Positions 1 to 12,676 of a stretch of DNA of 64,000 bases are shown piece after piece; position 1 is the first letter of the stretch, and each line of letters starts with the position of its first letter. The stretch covers positions 695,900,761 to 695,964,760 of the forward strand of contig CM057339.1 in the NCBI GenBank assembly GCA_030015575.1. The letters run 5' to 3'. This DNA is from Agapanthus africanus. Taxonomy: Eukaryota; Streptophyta; Magnoliopsida; Asparagales; Amaryllidaceae. The notes under the pieces are model-generated. The model was given only the letters and a program-made list of their open reading frames with translations, was not told the origin of the DNA and did not search any database. A program made the translations under genes and the position numbers.

Positions 1-1365
1 GTTGGATTCACAGGAGTGTGAGCGGGCTTGCTCGTCGATCTTCTGATCGCTCAATATCCGGGTGGCCGTTACGTTTAGCAGACCGCTTGCGGCTTGTGGG
101 TGATTGATATGATCATCACTTGCTGCCGGCGTATTGACGAGTCTTTAGAGTCCTACACAGAGGTTTCCTGGCTCAAGCGAAACGAAATAAGAGCGCATAT
201 GAGATATGTGCGGGACCGAGAATAATGCGTGTATGTGATACCGTATTCTATTCTCGCGATGAATGTATCGATTGGTTGTATGTAATATAACCTAGTTATC
301 GAATCATGGATTGATTCGATAAGTCGATACATTAGATACTAGTCGGTTATATGCGACATGACCGGATCATTGAATCAAGTGTTGATTTAATGATTTAATG
401 CATAATTATATATTTTATATATTACTTTGCATTAACTAGTATTGGTTCACTTTAAATGGATTTTCTCACTTGATATACACATTGTATATATGATATATTT
501 TTGTGCACTTGTTTGTATCATGTTTGATGATACATGCTCACCAGGGTTTGTGTAAAGATTAAACCATTAAAACTAACCATGGTCTATTCTCTACACATAA
601 CCAAGATGATAGAATCAAGTGTTTTCTTATTCATTTATTTATCTATTTTGTTTCTTTATTTTGGAAAAGATAAAGAGAAAATGGTGGCTTTCTTTGTTTG
701 TAGTTGAAGCTTCATGAAGCTTTGACTAAGTGACCATTTTGTCTCATGCTTAACCCTAAACCATTAAAACTAACCATGGTCTATTCTCTACACATAACCA
801 AGGTTAGGATATGATAAGTATTGATATTATTTTTCTTTTTGAGATATACTTATCATATTCTATCATCATCTTCTTCTTCTTCTTCAAGAAGAAGAAAGCT
901 TGACTCCATTAATGGCACCTTGAGTAAAAGAGTGAGAAATCCAATTCTAAAGTGAACCCACCTCCTATTTCTTCATCCTCTACCTCTTGCCAAGTAGTAT
1001 AGGGTGTTTTATTCACAAGTTTCATTGCTTGGTGAAGTTGCAGCTTGATCTTGTGTTGCCTCGACGTAGATCATCTTCGGCAACGAAGCCGACGACCTAG
1101 CCCGCCCATTTCTCCGATGAAGCCGATGCTAGAGTCCGGGATCCGATATGGACAGCGAGAGGACGTCTACGTGGAGCTAAGGAAGTGGAGAACCGGATCT
1201 ACAAAGGTTGTAGCCCCTTTCTTTTAGTTAAGTTGTTAACTAGCTTCATGTATCGCCTAATCTCTAGTCAACGATTCGTATTAGGGTTTCTCGGCACTTG
1301 TAAAATTTGAAATTGGCATGGTTGATGCCTTGTGAGACCTCCTTAGCGTGCCTATGAACCCTACA
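1..1365 (+). mobile_element. 3' part of a copia-family LTR (copy C)
   Basis: This is the downstream part of an LTR of the same family as the complete LTR at 59817-61992. It ends in ...CCCTACA at 1365, where the reference copy ends in CCCTGCA before its primer-binding site. No primer-binding site follows. The sequence after 1365 is instead the interior of another LTR in the opposite orientation, so copy C looks inserted into copy B. Its 5' part lies outside the window. A short open frame inside it (1045-1227) has no recognisable domain and is regarded as chance. Confidence 0.8.
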
Positions 1366-1586
1366 AACCATGGGTGAGTGGGTATCATATACTAACTCAT
1401 GTAGAGACATAACCATGGCTAATTATAGTGGTTAGGTTAATTAATATCTTAAGTAAAATAAAACTAGTGGACTAAGTCAATGCAACCATAAGCTTCATGA
1501 AGCTTCATGCATGTGAGCTCATTATCCACTAATTTTAGAATTACTTTAAATATAAAAACCTAACACTATAATTAGTATGGTATAAG
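1366..1586 (-). mobile_element. Copia-family LTR copy B, left fragment
   Basis: Read on the minus strand, this fragment matches the middle of the LTR at 59817-61992 (around 61380-61470). It continues directly into 3802-5251 once the solo LTR 1587-3801 and one copy of its target duplication are removed. Copy B is therefore a minus-strand LTR, truncated on its left by copy C and split by copy D. Confidence 0.7.
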
Positions 1587-3801
1587 TGTAGGGTTCCTAG
1601 GCACCTTAATGAAGTCTCACAAGGCATCAACCATGCCAATTTCAAATTTTAACGGTGCCGAGAAACCCTAGAACGGATCGTCGGCTAGATGTTTAGGCGA
1701 AAATGAAACTAGTTAACAACTTAACTAAAGTTTAAACGGAAATACAACCTTTGTAGATCCGGTGCTCCACCTCCATAGCTCCGCAACGAAGTCCCCTCAC
1801 TGTCCAAATGAATTCCCGGGCTCTAGCGTCGGCTTCGTCGGAGAAATGGCGAGCTAGGTCGTCGATGTCCATGCCGAAGATGATCTACGTCGAGGCATCG
1901 CTAGATCAAGCTCCACCTTCACCAAGCCATGAAAACTTGTGAAGGAAACACCCTATACTACTTAGCAAGAGGTAGAGGATGAAGAAATAGGAAGTGGGTT
2001 CACTTTAGAATTGGATTTCTCACTCTTTATCATCACTTGCCATTAATGGAGCAAGCTTTCTTCCATGAAGAAATGAAGAAGAAGAAGAAGAATGTTATGA
2101 TAAGAATTATTCAAAAAGGAAAATAAATGAATACTTATCATAATGCAACCATGGTCAAGTGTAGAGAATGAATCATGGTTGAGTGGAATGGTTAGGGTTA
2201 AGCATGAGACAAAATGGTCACTTGGTCAAAGTCTTCATGAAGCTTCAAGAAAGAACAAAGAAAGCCACCATTTTTCTCTTTTGCTATTATTTTCCAAAAC
2301 TAATAAATAAATAAATGAATGAATAAATAATCATAACCCTAACCATTCATATAACCATGGTTCAATCTTCACACAAACACAAGTAGACATGTATCATCAA
2401 ACATGATACAATCAAGTGCACAAAACTATATCGAATATACAATGTGCACATCCGAGCGAGAAAATCCATTTAAAGTGAACCGATACTAGTTAATGCAAAG
2501 TAATATATCAAATATATAATTATGTATTAAATCATTAAATCAACACTTGATTTAACGATCCGGTCATATCGTATATAACCGACTAGTATCCTATGTACCG
2601 GTTTATTGAATCAATCCTTGATTCGATAATTAGGGTATATCGCATATAACCTAATCAATACATTTATTGCGAGAATGTAATACGGTATCTCATACACGCA
2701 TTACTCTCGGTCCCGCACATATCTCATATGCGCTCCTATTTCGTTTCGCTTGAGCCAGGAAACCTCTGTGTAGGACTCTAAAGACTCGTCAATACGCCGG
2801 CAGCAGGTGATGATCATATCAAACACCCACAAGCCGCAAGCGGTCTGCTAAACGTAACGGCCACCCGGGTATTGAGCGATCAGAAGATCGACGAGCAAGC
2901 CCGCTCACACTCCAGTGAATCCAACCAGTAACACTACCGTACAGTCCGGTCTCGTCGTCTGATATGTCGCATATCTTGCCTAGGGGTGGTAAACGTCAGA
3001 CCCCAATAGCTCGATAAGTCGTGTCGATATGAGGTCTATAACAATTCGAGAAACTACTGGTAACACTTACCAGTAAATCTCAGCAACCCTGGCCAGGGAT
3101 TTCCTGTTATAGCCAATCGAACACAGCGCAACATCAACCCCCTATACTGGGAGAGACGAATCCCCTCCTATCGCTCATTGCCTCCATGTGACTCGGGACT
3201 GTACCCCAAAACCACCGTTTTGCATGCCCTCTTGGACGTGGTAAGATGGAAATCAAAGCACAGTGGGAACCACACAAGACTCTATGACGATCTCGGGTCA
3301 ACAGACTACTCTGTACCAGTGTCACCTGAGAATTGCCATCTGACGTGAGGTATAATACCATCTGGGAGTTCTCGGCGAGTCCGTCCAGTGTACCCAGTCT
3401 CTACTGAGCACCCGTATATTATCTCTGATGTCAAACACCGATGGATATGGGATCATCCATCGCCTATCTGTATGGGTCGAGAAGGTACACGCTAGTCTAC
3501 TCTGGTATATCGATGCCCCGTCTCGATACACCCACGACTAGGGACTTTGAAGGATGTACTTATGGACTACCATGTCCCCACTAGTATGATCCGCATCATA
3601 GTCCAGGTAGTCAAGTACACATCCTAAGGGCTTTACCAACATGTAACAGAGAGACAATCAGTGTACACGTTAAGGTAAAGTACAACCAGATAGTATACTA
3701 TCATGTCGAGCAAGAAAGTCCTCCCTATATATGTCCCAGCATCCACTACAATATACATCCTATGTATAGTAATGGCCTCTAGGGCATACATATAACTAAC
3801 A
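1587..3801 (-). mobile_element. Solo LTR, copia family (copy D)
   Basis: This is a complete minus-strand LTR of about 2215 bp that starts TGTTAG and ends CCTACA on its own strand. It is flanked by a perfect 5-bp target duplication, ATAAG (1582-1586 and 3802-3806). No internal region is attached, so it is a solo LTR, most simply from recombination between the two LTRs of a full element. Its family is that of the complete LTR at 59817. Short frames inside it (for example 3134-3531) carry no retroelement domain. Confidence 0.88.
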
Positions 3802-5251
3802 ATAAGTCTTATACACCCATGTAAGTTGTATCAACAACCATGATACAAAATGAACAAAAATAAATATATATCACATATATATTAAGTTGTGCACAAGTGA
3901 GAAAAACAAATGCTTAAGTGAACCAATGTTAGTTAATGTAAATTAGTATATCACATATACAATTATACACTAAATTATTAAATCAACACTTGACTTAATA
4001 ATCCGGTTAAATCACATATAACCGACTAACATCCAATGTATCGACTTATCGAATCAACCCTTGATTCAATAACCAGGTTATATCGCATATAACCGATCGA
4101 TACAAACATCGCGAGAATAGAATACGGTATCACATACTCGCATTATTCTCAGTCCCGCACATATCACATATGCGCAACTATTTCGTTTTGCCTGAGCTAG
4201 TAAAACCTCTATGTAGGAGTCTAAAGACTCGTCAATACGCCGGCAGTAGGTGATGATCATATCAAGTACCCACAAGCCGTCAGCGGTACTAGCTGGACGT
4301 AACGGCTACCCGGGTATTGAACGATCAGAAGATCAGCAAGCAAGCCCGCTCCAACTCCTGCAAAAAGCCCGACAGTGACACTACCGTACAGTTCGGTCTT
4401 CTCGTTTGATATGTCGCATATAAAGTCTAGGGGTGGTAAACGTCAGACCCCAATAACCGATAAGTCATGCCGATGCGAGGCTCATAACGGGTCGAGAAAC
4501 TACTGGTAACACTTACCAGTAAATCTCTAAACCAGCCCTGGCCAGGGACTTCCCTGTTATGGCCAATCGAGCATAGCGCAACATCAACCCCCAATACCGG
4601 GAGAGACGAAACCCCTCCTATCGCTCATTGCCTCCATGTGACTCGGGACTGTACCCAAAAACCACCGTTTTGCATGCCCTCTTAGACGTGGTAAGGTGGA
4701 AATCAAAGCACAGTGGGAATCACACAAGACTCTATGACGATCTCGGGTCTACAGACTAACCTGCACCAGTGTCACCAGAGAACCGCCATCTGACTTGAGG
4801 TGTAATACCATCTGGGAGTTCTCGGCGAGTCCGTCCAGTGTACCCAGTCTCCATTGAGCACCCGTATATCATCTCTGATGTCAAACACCAATGGATATGG
4901 GATCACCCATCGCCCATCTATATGGGTCGAGAAGCTATACGCTAGTCTACTCTGGTATATCGATGCCCCGTCTCGATACACCCACGACTAGGGACCTTGA
5001 AAGATGTACTTATGGACTACCATGTCCCCACTAGTATGATCCGCATCATAGTCCAGGTAGTCATGTATACATCCTAAGCGCTTTACCAACATGTAACAGA
5101 GAGACAATCAGTGTACACGTTAAGGTAAAGAGTAACCAGATAGCATATTATCATGTCGAGCAAGAAAGTCCTCCCTATATATGTCCAAGCATCCACTACA
5201 ATATACATCTCATGTATAGTAATGGCCACTAGGGCATACATATAACTAACA
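3802..5251 (-). mobile_element. Copia-family LTR copy B, right fragment
   Basis: This is the 5' part of LTR copy B in minus orientation. It includes the canonical LTR start, which reads ...TAACTAACA on the plus strand at 5251. Most of it is a near copy of the right-hand part of copy D, including the same CGTCAATACGCCGGCAG stretch. Beyond 5251 the orientation flips to the plus-strand copy A. Confidence 0.8.
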
Positions 5252-6926
5252 ATTCCCACTGTGCTTTGATTTCCATCATACCGCGTCCAAGAGGGCGTGA
5301 AAAAAAGTGGCTTTTAGGTATAGTCCAGAATCACATGGAGGCAATGAGCGATAGGAGGGCTTTCGTCTCTCCCGGTATAGGGAGTTGATGTTGCGCTGTG
5401 TTCGATTGGCTATAACTGGAAATCCCTGGCCAGGGTTGCTGAGATTTACTGGTAAGTGTTATCAGTAGTTTCTCGAACTGTTATAGACCTCATATCGACA
5501 CGACTTATCAAGCTACCGGGGTCTGACGTTTTCCACCCCTATGCGAGATATGCAACATATCAGACGAAGAGACCGGACTGTACGGGAGTGTTACTGGATG
5601 GATTCACGGGAGAAAGTACATGCTTGCTTGTTGATCTTCTGATTGCTCAATACCTGGGTGGCTGTTACGTTTAGCTAACCGCTTGCAGCTTGTGGGTGTT
5701 TGATATGATCATCACCTACTGCCGGCGTATTGACGATTCTTTAGAGTCCTACACAGAGGTTTCCTGGCTCAGGAAAAATGGAGTAGGAGCACATATATGA
5801 TATGTGAGGGACCGAGAACAATACGTGTATGTGATACCGTATTAGATTCTCGCGATATGAGATATCAGCCGGGTATATGTGATATAGCCGGGTCATCGGA
5901 TCAAGTGTTGATTCGATGAACTGATACAGATTATATTAGTCGGTTATTTGTGAAATAGCCGGATTATCGGATCAAGTGTTGATTCGATAATTTAATGTAT
6001 AATTATATATTTGATATATTAAATTACATTAACTAGTGTAAGCTCACTTAAAGATTCTTTTTCTCACTCGGGTAATACATTGATATATATGTGATATATG
6101 TTAATTGGATTATTTTATTTTGTTACAAAATATATTATATATGTGATATATAATATTGTAACAAGTTAAGGTTACAAATGCAACATGTTTTGTGGAGTTT
6201 AAACATGGTTAGGGTTTGGATTAGGGTTAAGCTTTCTTGAAGCTTCTAGAAGCTTTGTTTTTGTTTTTAAGCAAAGATATTTTGTAAAGATATTTTTTAG
6301 ATATTTATTAACCAAACGCAAACCCTTCACCATGCTTAATTCTCTACATGGGTTAAGTTTTCATTCTTAACCCATGGTTGCATTTCTAACCTCACACAAG
6401 TTTCATTATTCATCACAAAAGAGATTCTTCTTCTTCTTCCTTGTTCTTTTGATGAAAAGCTTTCTAGCTTTTTCATGTGTGATGAAAATGAGTGAGAAAT
6501 TGAAAACAAATGAGAGCTAAATTCCTACTTCATCATCCTCATCTATTCTTACCATTTAGATTAGGGTGTTTGCTTTGCTAATACTTGATTATCAAAGCAA
6601 GAGCTTGGGTTTGAGTTTCTTCAAGGTAGATCACCTTTGTTATTGATGATCGGAAGCAAGATTGCATCTTTCTTTTCATGGAGCCTTTCTAGAGTCCGGG
6701 TACTCGATTATCGCAGCGAAGGGACCTTAACATGGAGCTTTAGAAGTGAAGGAACGGACTACAAAGGTTGTAATCCTAAACTTTTAGAAGTAAACGTGTT
6801 TACTAGCTATGTTTCGCCTAATCTCTAGTCTAAGATCTTGGTTAGGGTTGTTCGGCACATGAAAAATTTGATTTTGGCATGGTTGAAGCCTTGTAGAACC
6901 TTGTGATGGTACCTAGTAACCCTACA
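5252..6926 (+). mobile_element. Copia-family LTR copy A, 5'-truncated
   Basis: This plus-strand LTR begins about 530 bp into the family consensus, at CCCACTGTGCTTTG. It runs to a normal LTR end, AACCCTACA, at 6926. No primer-binding site follows, so it is not joined to an internal region. Copy B appears inserted in it, and it is itself inserted in the chromovirus-like LTR at 6927-8870. Confidence 0.75.
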
Positions 6927-8870
6927 CTTCTAACTATCCTAAACTAAACCATAACCACAAAATCATATCTTGATAATCATCCTCGTATCATAAAACACCT
7001 ATATAAACATATATATCATAAACTATACTACGGACTGTGGGGGTGCTATACGCCATCCACCCGGCTTCCCCCGTAGATATATATTTACTCATCTGGTCCT
7101 CGCTTGCCGAAATCGATGTCGCCACGCGCTTGCTCGTCGTCTCGAAGTCCTCGTGAGGGTACCTACGTATCATAACACATCGTATCACATTAAAATCCGA
7201 CTCATGACCAAAACGACACACGAATCTCACATAGGTCAAAACCTATGGTTTGCTCTCTCAAATAAACCCAAAAACCCTCGACATTGGCGTACAAACGCCG
7301 GTTGATCGAGAAAAACACCAAACGTACCAATCATGGTTTCATAAATCACTAAATATATATGAAAAATAGGATTTACATCATCAAAACTTCAAATTCTCTT
7401 TAAAAGCTATTTTCCCGAAACTCTAGTAAGCAAAAATTTAACCGTTTTAGTACAAAACTTGATGTTTTAAACAAATCTAGCGGCCGCAATGTTCACTAAT
7501 TTGCTTAATTAGGCCACATAAACATTTACTAGATTTTATCACACTAATTTGTATTAAACCAACATTTTTAGTTTGCACATTAATCCAATTTTAACCATTT
7601 CGAAGCAACAATACACAAATCCACAACTAGACTAGGTTTTGCATGCTCTAAATTGTGAAACTACACATTATATTGCTAATGATGTGATAAAAACCCTAAC
7701 CATATTTTAATCTCACATTTTGAATTAAATCTAAAAACCTAGTTTGCAATTTAAGCAATTTGGACAAATTCTCAAGTAATAATTTCAAATTTAGCAACAA
7801 GATTACATTTTCTATGTCTTAGCATGTTACCTACACCATGTAATCATGAACATTTTATACAAACCCTAACTTGATTTTAAAAACCCTATTCTAGAATTTC
7901 CAAACCCTAATCTTGAATTTGGACTTGCAATTTAAAACCTAATTTAAATCCTTCATTAACTTAGTTTGAAGCAAAACAAACAATTTAGCAAAAAGTCAAG
8001 ATTTTATACCTCACAATCCATGGATCAAACTTGCAATCTAGCCTCTCAAAATGCTCTCTTTCACCACAATCCATGCATGTTAGGCTAAGTAAAAATGGGT
8101 AAGAGTTGGATTTGGATTTAGCTTTGAATTTGTATGGATTTTGAGGCATTTTTGTGAGGTTTTTGAGATGGGATAAGTTGGAAACATAGGGGAAATGAGG
8201 GGGGGCTGCTGCTGCAGCAAGGCTCAGCTGGAATGGGGGAGGGGGGGAGAGAGTGTTGTATGGGTGTATGGAATTATCAAAGTCAACCAAACCCATACCT
8301 CATTCTTTAATGTTTTCTTTTTTCCCTTTTCTTTTCTTTTGTTTTTCTTTAATTGGAGGGGAGAGTGTGGAGGGGCTGCTGCATGTGGGTTCGACCAAGA
8401 TGGCAAGTGGGGGTATGTGTGTGTGGGTATAGGTGCGGGGTGAGGGAAATTGATAAATGTTATACCCCAATTTCCATTTAATTTAATTTCACCATTTAAG
8501 CCTTTTTCTTCAATATTTTCTAAAACCATTTGACAATTCATTTCATTTCAAAAACAATATTTTACATGTTAGTTTAATGTGTCATGATGCATAAAACTTG
8601 TATCAACCCATTCCAATTTGTAATTATCCCTAATTAAATGTATTAGTGACGGCTTAAAATAATATTAAAATAATTGATTTCGGAAAAATTTTCAGAAAAT
8701 TAGAAATTTTACAAGTGGCTCAATAAACACCAAATACTAGCAATTACATAGCTGGAATATGTATATTTAATTTTATATTAAAAGATATTTATATCCTGAT
8801 TTTTACAAAAAACACCCGATATTTTTCCGATTAACAGAAATTTTACCTGAACGATTTTCAAAACGTTACA
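6927..8870 (-). mobile_element. Truncated chromovirus-like LTR
   Basis: On the minus strand this AT-rich stretch starts at 8870 with TGTAACGTTTTG, a typical plant chromovirus LTR start. It contains a polypyrimidine/CT-rich leader-like part around 8200-8440 and a segment around 7100-7240 that is open in one frame. It is cut off at 6926 by LTR copy A. I could not find a partner LTR or a coding region. The open frames at 7985-8541 lie in low-complexity CT/GA-rich DNA and have no recognisable domain. Superfamily assignment is tentative. Confidence 0.45.
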
Positions 8871-9420
8871 TATCCACCACGATAAATCCGCAACATCACA
8901 GTACAACACAGAACATCAATGTGAAAGTCACGTTCGCAAACCCGTCTAAAAGAACTATAGCGATTAGACAAGTTGTACCGATCAAATGACATTCACGGTC
9001 GCAGATAGAAATGTATATACTGTAAACTTTAAACAATGTTAGAAAATATTGAGTTCGAATTAACCCCGAATAGCCCCAAACAACTAGATAAAACCATATC
9101 CAAACTGGGGTAAACAAACAACACCACTGAACCAACATTCCAGAGACAAGACCATACCCCAAAAACGAAACCCAAATGCCTCAAACTGGCCGGCCTCCTC
9201 GGATTTTTGGTGATTGTGCTCGGCCAAAATCCGATGGATTAGTCTCGTATTTGGCGTATGGTCTATAGGCCACTTAAGTAGTCTTCTGCAGTTGTTTAAA
9301 TAATTTTTGAAGACACTTATAAAATTGATAGAAACTGGAATTTTCAGTGCAGTGAATGGGAGTTGTTTCGGTTCTGTTAGTTTAAAATTGTCTAAACCAA
9401 CTAGTATATGGTTAATGGGT
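8871..9420 (-). mobile_element. Copia-type leader fragment (minus strand)
   Basis: This segment lies immediately downstream, on the minus strand, of the primer-binding site at 9421-9434. It shares the GCCGAGCACAA motif with the leader of the complete copia-family copy at about 62190-62205. No gag remains: the segment is truncated at about 8871, where the chromovirus-like LTR begins. Confidence 0.55.
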
Positions 9421-9434
9421 TGGCTCTGATACCA
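9421..9434 (-). other. Primer-binding site, initiator tRNA-Met type
   Basis: On the minus strand the sequence is TGGTATCAGAGCCA, complementary to the 3' end of plant initiator tRNA-Met. It sits directly against an LTR end (CTTACA at 9435 on the minus strand). This fixes the orientation and the family type of the truncated element split by Athila. Confidence 0.85.
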
Positions 9435-9458
9435 TGTAAGGCTACGGCAGTGCCCCGG
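9435..9458 (-). mobile_element. Copia-family LTR, 3' tip, cut by Athila insertion
   Basis: These 24 bp are the 3' end of a minus-strand LTR adjoining the tRNA-Met primer-binding site. The LTR resumes at 21365 after the Athila insertion, whose CCCGG target duplication lies at 9454-9458 and 21365-21369. Confidence 0.75.
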
Positions 9459-10996
9459 TGATTGTTAGAGATTCTGCGTGTTTAAGTTTAGTTAATTACC
9501 GCAATCAAGACGGTTTCGCTTGTAGCTAGCCGGTTGAGTACGGGTCGTCCGCAGGGAGATGAGAATCTTTTTCTATATGTTTTAACGAGTTAAGTCCGGA
9601 AGTCCAGATTTTGTTTGTGATTATCTAAGTGTTAAAGTGATATGTAAAGAGATCTTGTTAGGGTTAGGATTATGTTAGTTTGAGTTAGGAGTCTCCAACA
9701 TCTTTCGTTGCCCCTCTTAATATCGGTGTTACGGTAATCGGCAACAACGGGGATTAGCACGACTAGGAAGGAACTTGCGAGTATAAGCTAGGCTTTCCAA
9801 CGCATAAGTTCTTTCTTTTGGTGCTTGTCCGTCCGTTCTTGGCTCTTAGCCATAACCTCCGGTTAATTCAACCACAACCGGTCTCACTACGGAATCACCG
9901 CTATCATGTAGGATAGGGTGCCGTAAGGAGCGGATTGTGGTTCAATTAACGGGAGTCGAATTAAGCTGTTGGGCAAGGAAAGAGTGAGAGAGATTTCCTT
10001 CTCTCAAACTTCCCTTATCCTACCCTAACAAGTATGAAACTACTCACACATCATGATACGGAAAAATAAAAAAAAACAAAAGAGGAAGATAGAAAGAAAG
10101 AGATTAGAAGATAACAACTAGCTATTTGCGACCTCACCTTGGCAAGGATCAAGCGTAAGCATCATGGTTGTGTTAAGGATAAAGAAAAAGAGAGAAGAAA
10201 GAAACAACAAGAAATAACAACAACTAGTTAACAAATTAAAATTACAACAATTAACAAGATAATAAGACAAGCATAATAATGAAAGAGTCTTCTTTATTCA
10301 TCATTCTTCACTCACAAAGCTCACTACAAGTTTTAATGGAGAAGAGATGAGAAGAGGAAGAAGAAACACCACTAAACCTAGAAAAGAAAATACAAGATTA
10401 TGGACCCTTTCCTTCACAAAGTTCTGGGCTATTTATAGGCTGAAAAATGAAAACCTAGGGCAACCACCAGAACACAAATAAAAAGACCAAAACACCCCTG
10501 GAAAATCTTCGTCTGCCGCCACCATACGGCCGCGGATCCGCGGCCTAATAGAGGAGTTGTCTCCTTTGGTTTTCTGTGGTCCCCTGGTTTGATGTACCCT
10601 CTTGTCTGGTACATGTAGTTTCTGAAAATACTTCAACATTTCTTCCAGAATTTCTGTTGAGGGAAAGGTGGACTTTGGACATGGATTTTCTTGAGCTCCG
10701 CGTAAATTTCTTGGATCTTGTGTTGCCATTGTGCTTTGTGCATGAAGGTGACAATTGATTTGTCATTTTGTCTCCTAAACTGGTGTGTGGCAACAGACGG
10801 ATAAAGAGCGGAGACCCGTGTTTTATCTGTGGTTGGCAGGAACTCGGATTTTGTCGTATTTTTCCATGGATTTCACCGTTTAGAGCCGAGAACCTGTATC
10901 CTGCAATTGACTAGCAAACATGGCTCAAGAGTACCTACCGATATGCAATGTGATAAAAATTGGGCGGTATAAAAATGCAAAAATCTGATATGAACA
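9459..10996 (-). repeat. Athila 3' LTR
   Basis: This LTR starts TGTTCATATC and ends AACAATCA on the minus strand and matches 19798-21364 almost throughout. Starting the LTR at the TGATTGTTAG shared by both copies makes the flanking CCCGG duplication perfect. It lacks the ~31-bp palindromic block that the 5' LTR carries near 20885. Confidence 0.92.
10430..10441 (-). promoter_or_regulatory. TATA box in Athila 3' LTR
   Basis: On the minus strand the sequence reads GCCTATAAATAGCC, a good plant TATA box placed inside the LTR where a U3/R boundary would be expected. The same box occurs in the 5' LTR. Confidence 0.6.
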
Positions 10997-11011
10997 AATA
11001 CCCCCAAACTT
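10997..11011 (-). other. Athila polypurine tract
   Basis: On the minus strand AAGTTTGGGGGTATT lies immediately before the 3' LTR. It would prime plus-strand DNA synthesis. Close copies of the AAGTTTGGGGGTA core occur further inside the element near 12441-12453 and 12600-12613. Confidence 0.8.
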
Positions 11012-12676
11012 ATCATTTGTTTGTCCCGAGCAAAGACAATTTATTCACAAAAAATTTCCTAACCTCACTTTCGCAGGGAACGCGATTGCACTGAGCATGT
11101 GTAACAAGCCGTTAAACCTCTAGGTGTCCCTAGTAGGAGGAGTGTTGTCTCCTGAGTGTTTTCAGCGGATACTACCCACAAAATCCGGTCAAGCTAGTTT
11201 TGTAAAATAACTAAGATTCAAACCCTAAAGTTTTGTTTCAGAAAATAAAAATTCTATTATCCTAAGTCTAGACTATCAAACCTTTATTTTTCACACCTCG
11301 CTTCTTATTTAACTACAGATTTTATATGTCTTTACGTGCAGTGCCAATAGTGTCGTTAAGTTCCAGAAGGATCGATTAAAGTCATCATGTCGCACAATAA
11401 AGCCCAGATAACAATTTTAAAAGGATCACATAAGTTTTATAAAGAGTTAAGCATTTTTCAAGTTTCGTTTTCCAGTAAGGTTTCAACTTCAGAATTTCTA
11501 TCTTCCTTAACAGGAAACTAAGTCGTATTTTTCACTCTACCTTTTTCTTGTTTTCATTTCATACACACCTCTGTGAACGTGCAATAGTCTTTATCATAGA
11601 ATAAAACCTTCATATCTCCGCAAAATTTTTTATAAAAGCATGTCTTTTATCAAGATTATTCTCACACAAAGAACCGTTAGGAATTTTAACTCGGAGAGAA
11701 CACTTGCTTGATTTTGTTTTAATCTGGACTTTCTAGGCTTCTTAGCAGCTTTGGGCCAATGCACCCAAACCAGTTGGCTTTAGGGCATTAGGTGTAAAAA
11801 CACCCCGGCGGACTTAATTACTCAAGTTACCCAGGTCCAAAAACAAAAGACAGTTTGGTGTGAAAATCAGATGATTTAATACGAACGGAGATATAACCGG
11901 CAGTTCAATTATTTTTTTGGATAAAAGACGTGTTTAGTGTGTTTGGTGTGTAATCATTCCAATCAAGTTCCAGATGGGTTATTTTTCAGAATTAGTTCCA
12001 ATTACGGCATCAATAACATTCCTTCATATTCGCTTTACTTCATAAACTATTCTTGACATTACTTATTTCAGAACAAATCTATTTGATCCTCAGAAAATCA
12101 TTTATCTGTTTAAAAGTTTTTAAACATAAAAGACTTGTCATCTAATACCCAAAAACTCACGATACGTGTAGTGTGATGTAAAGACGTATATCAGCTATAG
12201 TTAACTTCAAAGGAGAGTTATCTTTCAGGTTTTCAAAATCTAAACATAAGATTTAGTTATTCCTATTTTTTCAAACAAAAACCGTCGAAATGTTGAATCA
12301 GAGTTCTTCCACAAGCTAACTTGACAGAAAAGTTTTTATATTTTTAGAAAATTTTCAGATTTTTATGGATTTTATGGGTTTTAATATGCAGATGCAAAAT
12401 ATACATATGAATGCGAAGGTAAGAAATGCGTACCGAGTGTACCCCCAAACTTAAACTGGACAGTGTCCTCACTGTCATTGCATGAAGAGATCATTTGAAG
12501 GGTCAAAATTGTCGGTTAGCGATACACAATTTTTTTTTTGTTTTTGTTTTTAAAGAAAAGAAAAAGAATATACACAAATATATACAAAATGGTTTATACA
12601 TACCCCCAAACTTATTTGGAACAGTGTCCACTGTTCTTGGATGGATAACCGAAGTTTGGAGGTAGGCAGAGGAAGA
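11012..12676 (-). other. Athila region between pol and 3' LTR, non-coding
   Basis: About 1.66 kb separates the pol stop from the polypurine tract. Many Athila relatives carry an envelope-like frame here, but I see no open frame of useful length on the sense strand. The stretch is AT-rich and includes two extra copies of the polypurine core near its pol-proximal end, next to repeated GGACAGTGTCC-like words. Confidence 0.7.

Noticed and set aside
7985..8541. Overlapping frames of 80-105 codons on both strands
   Set aside because: They lie in CT/GA-rich low-complexity DNA inside an LTR and lack any recognisable domain.
10997..12676. Athila envelope-like gene
   Set aside because: No sense-strand frame of useful length or membrane-protein character is present.
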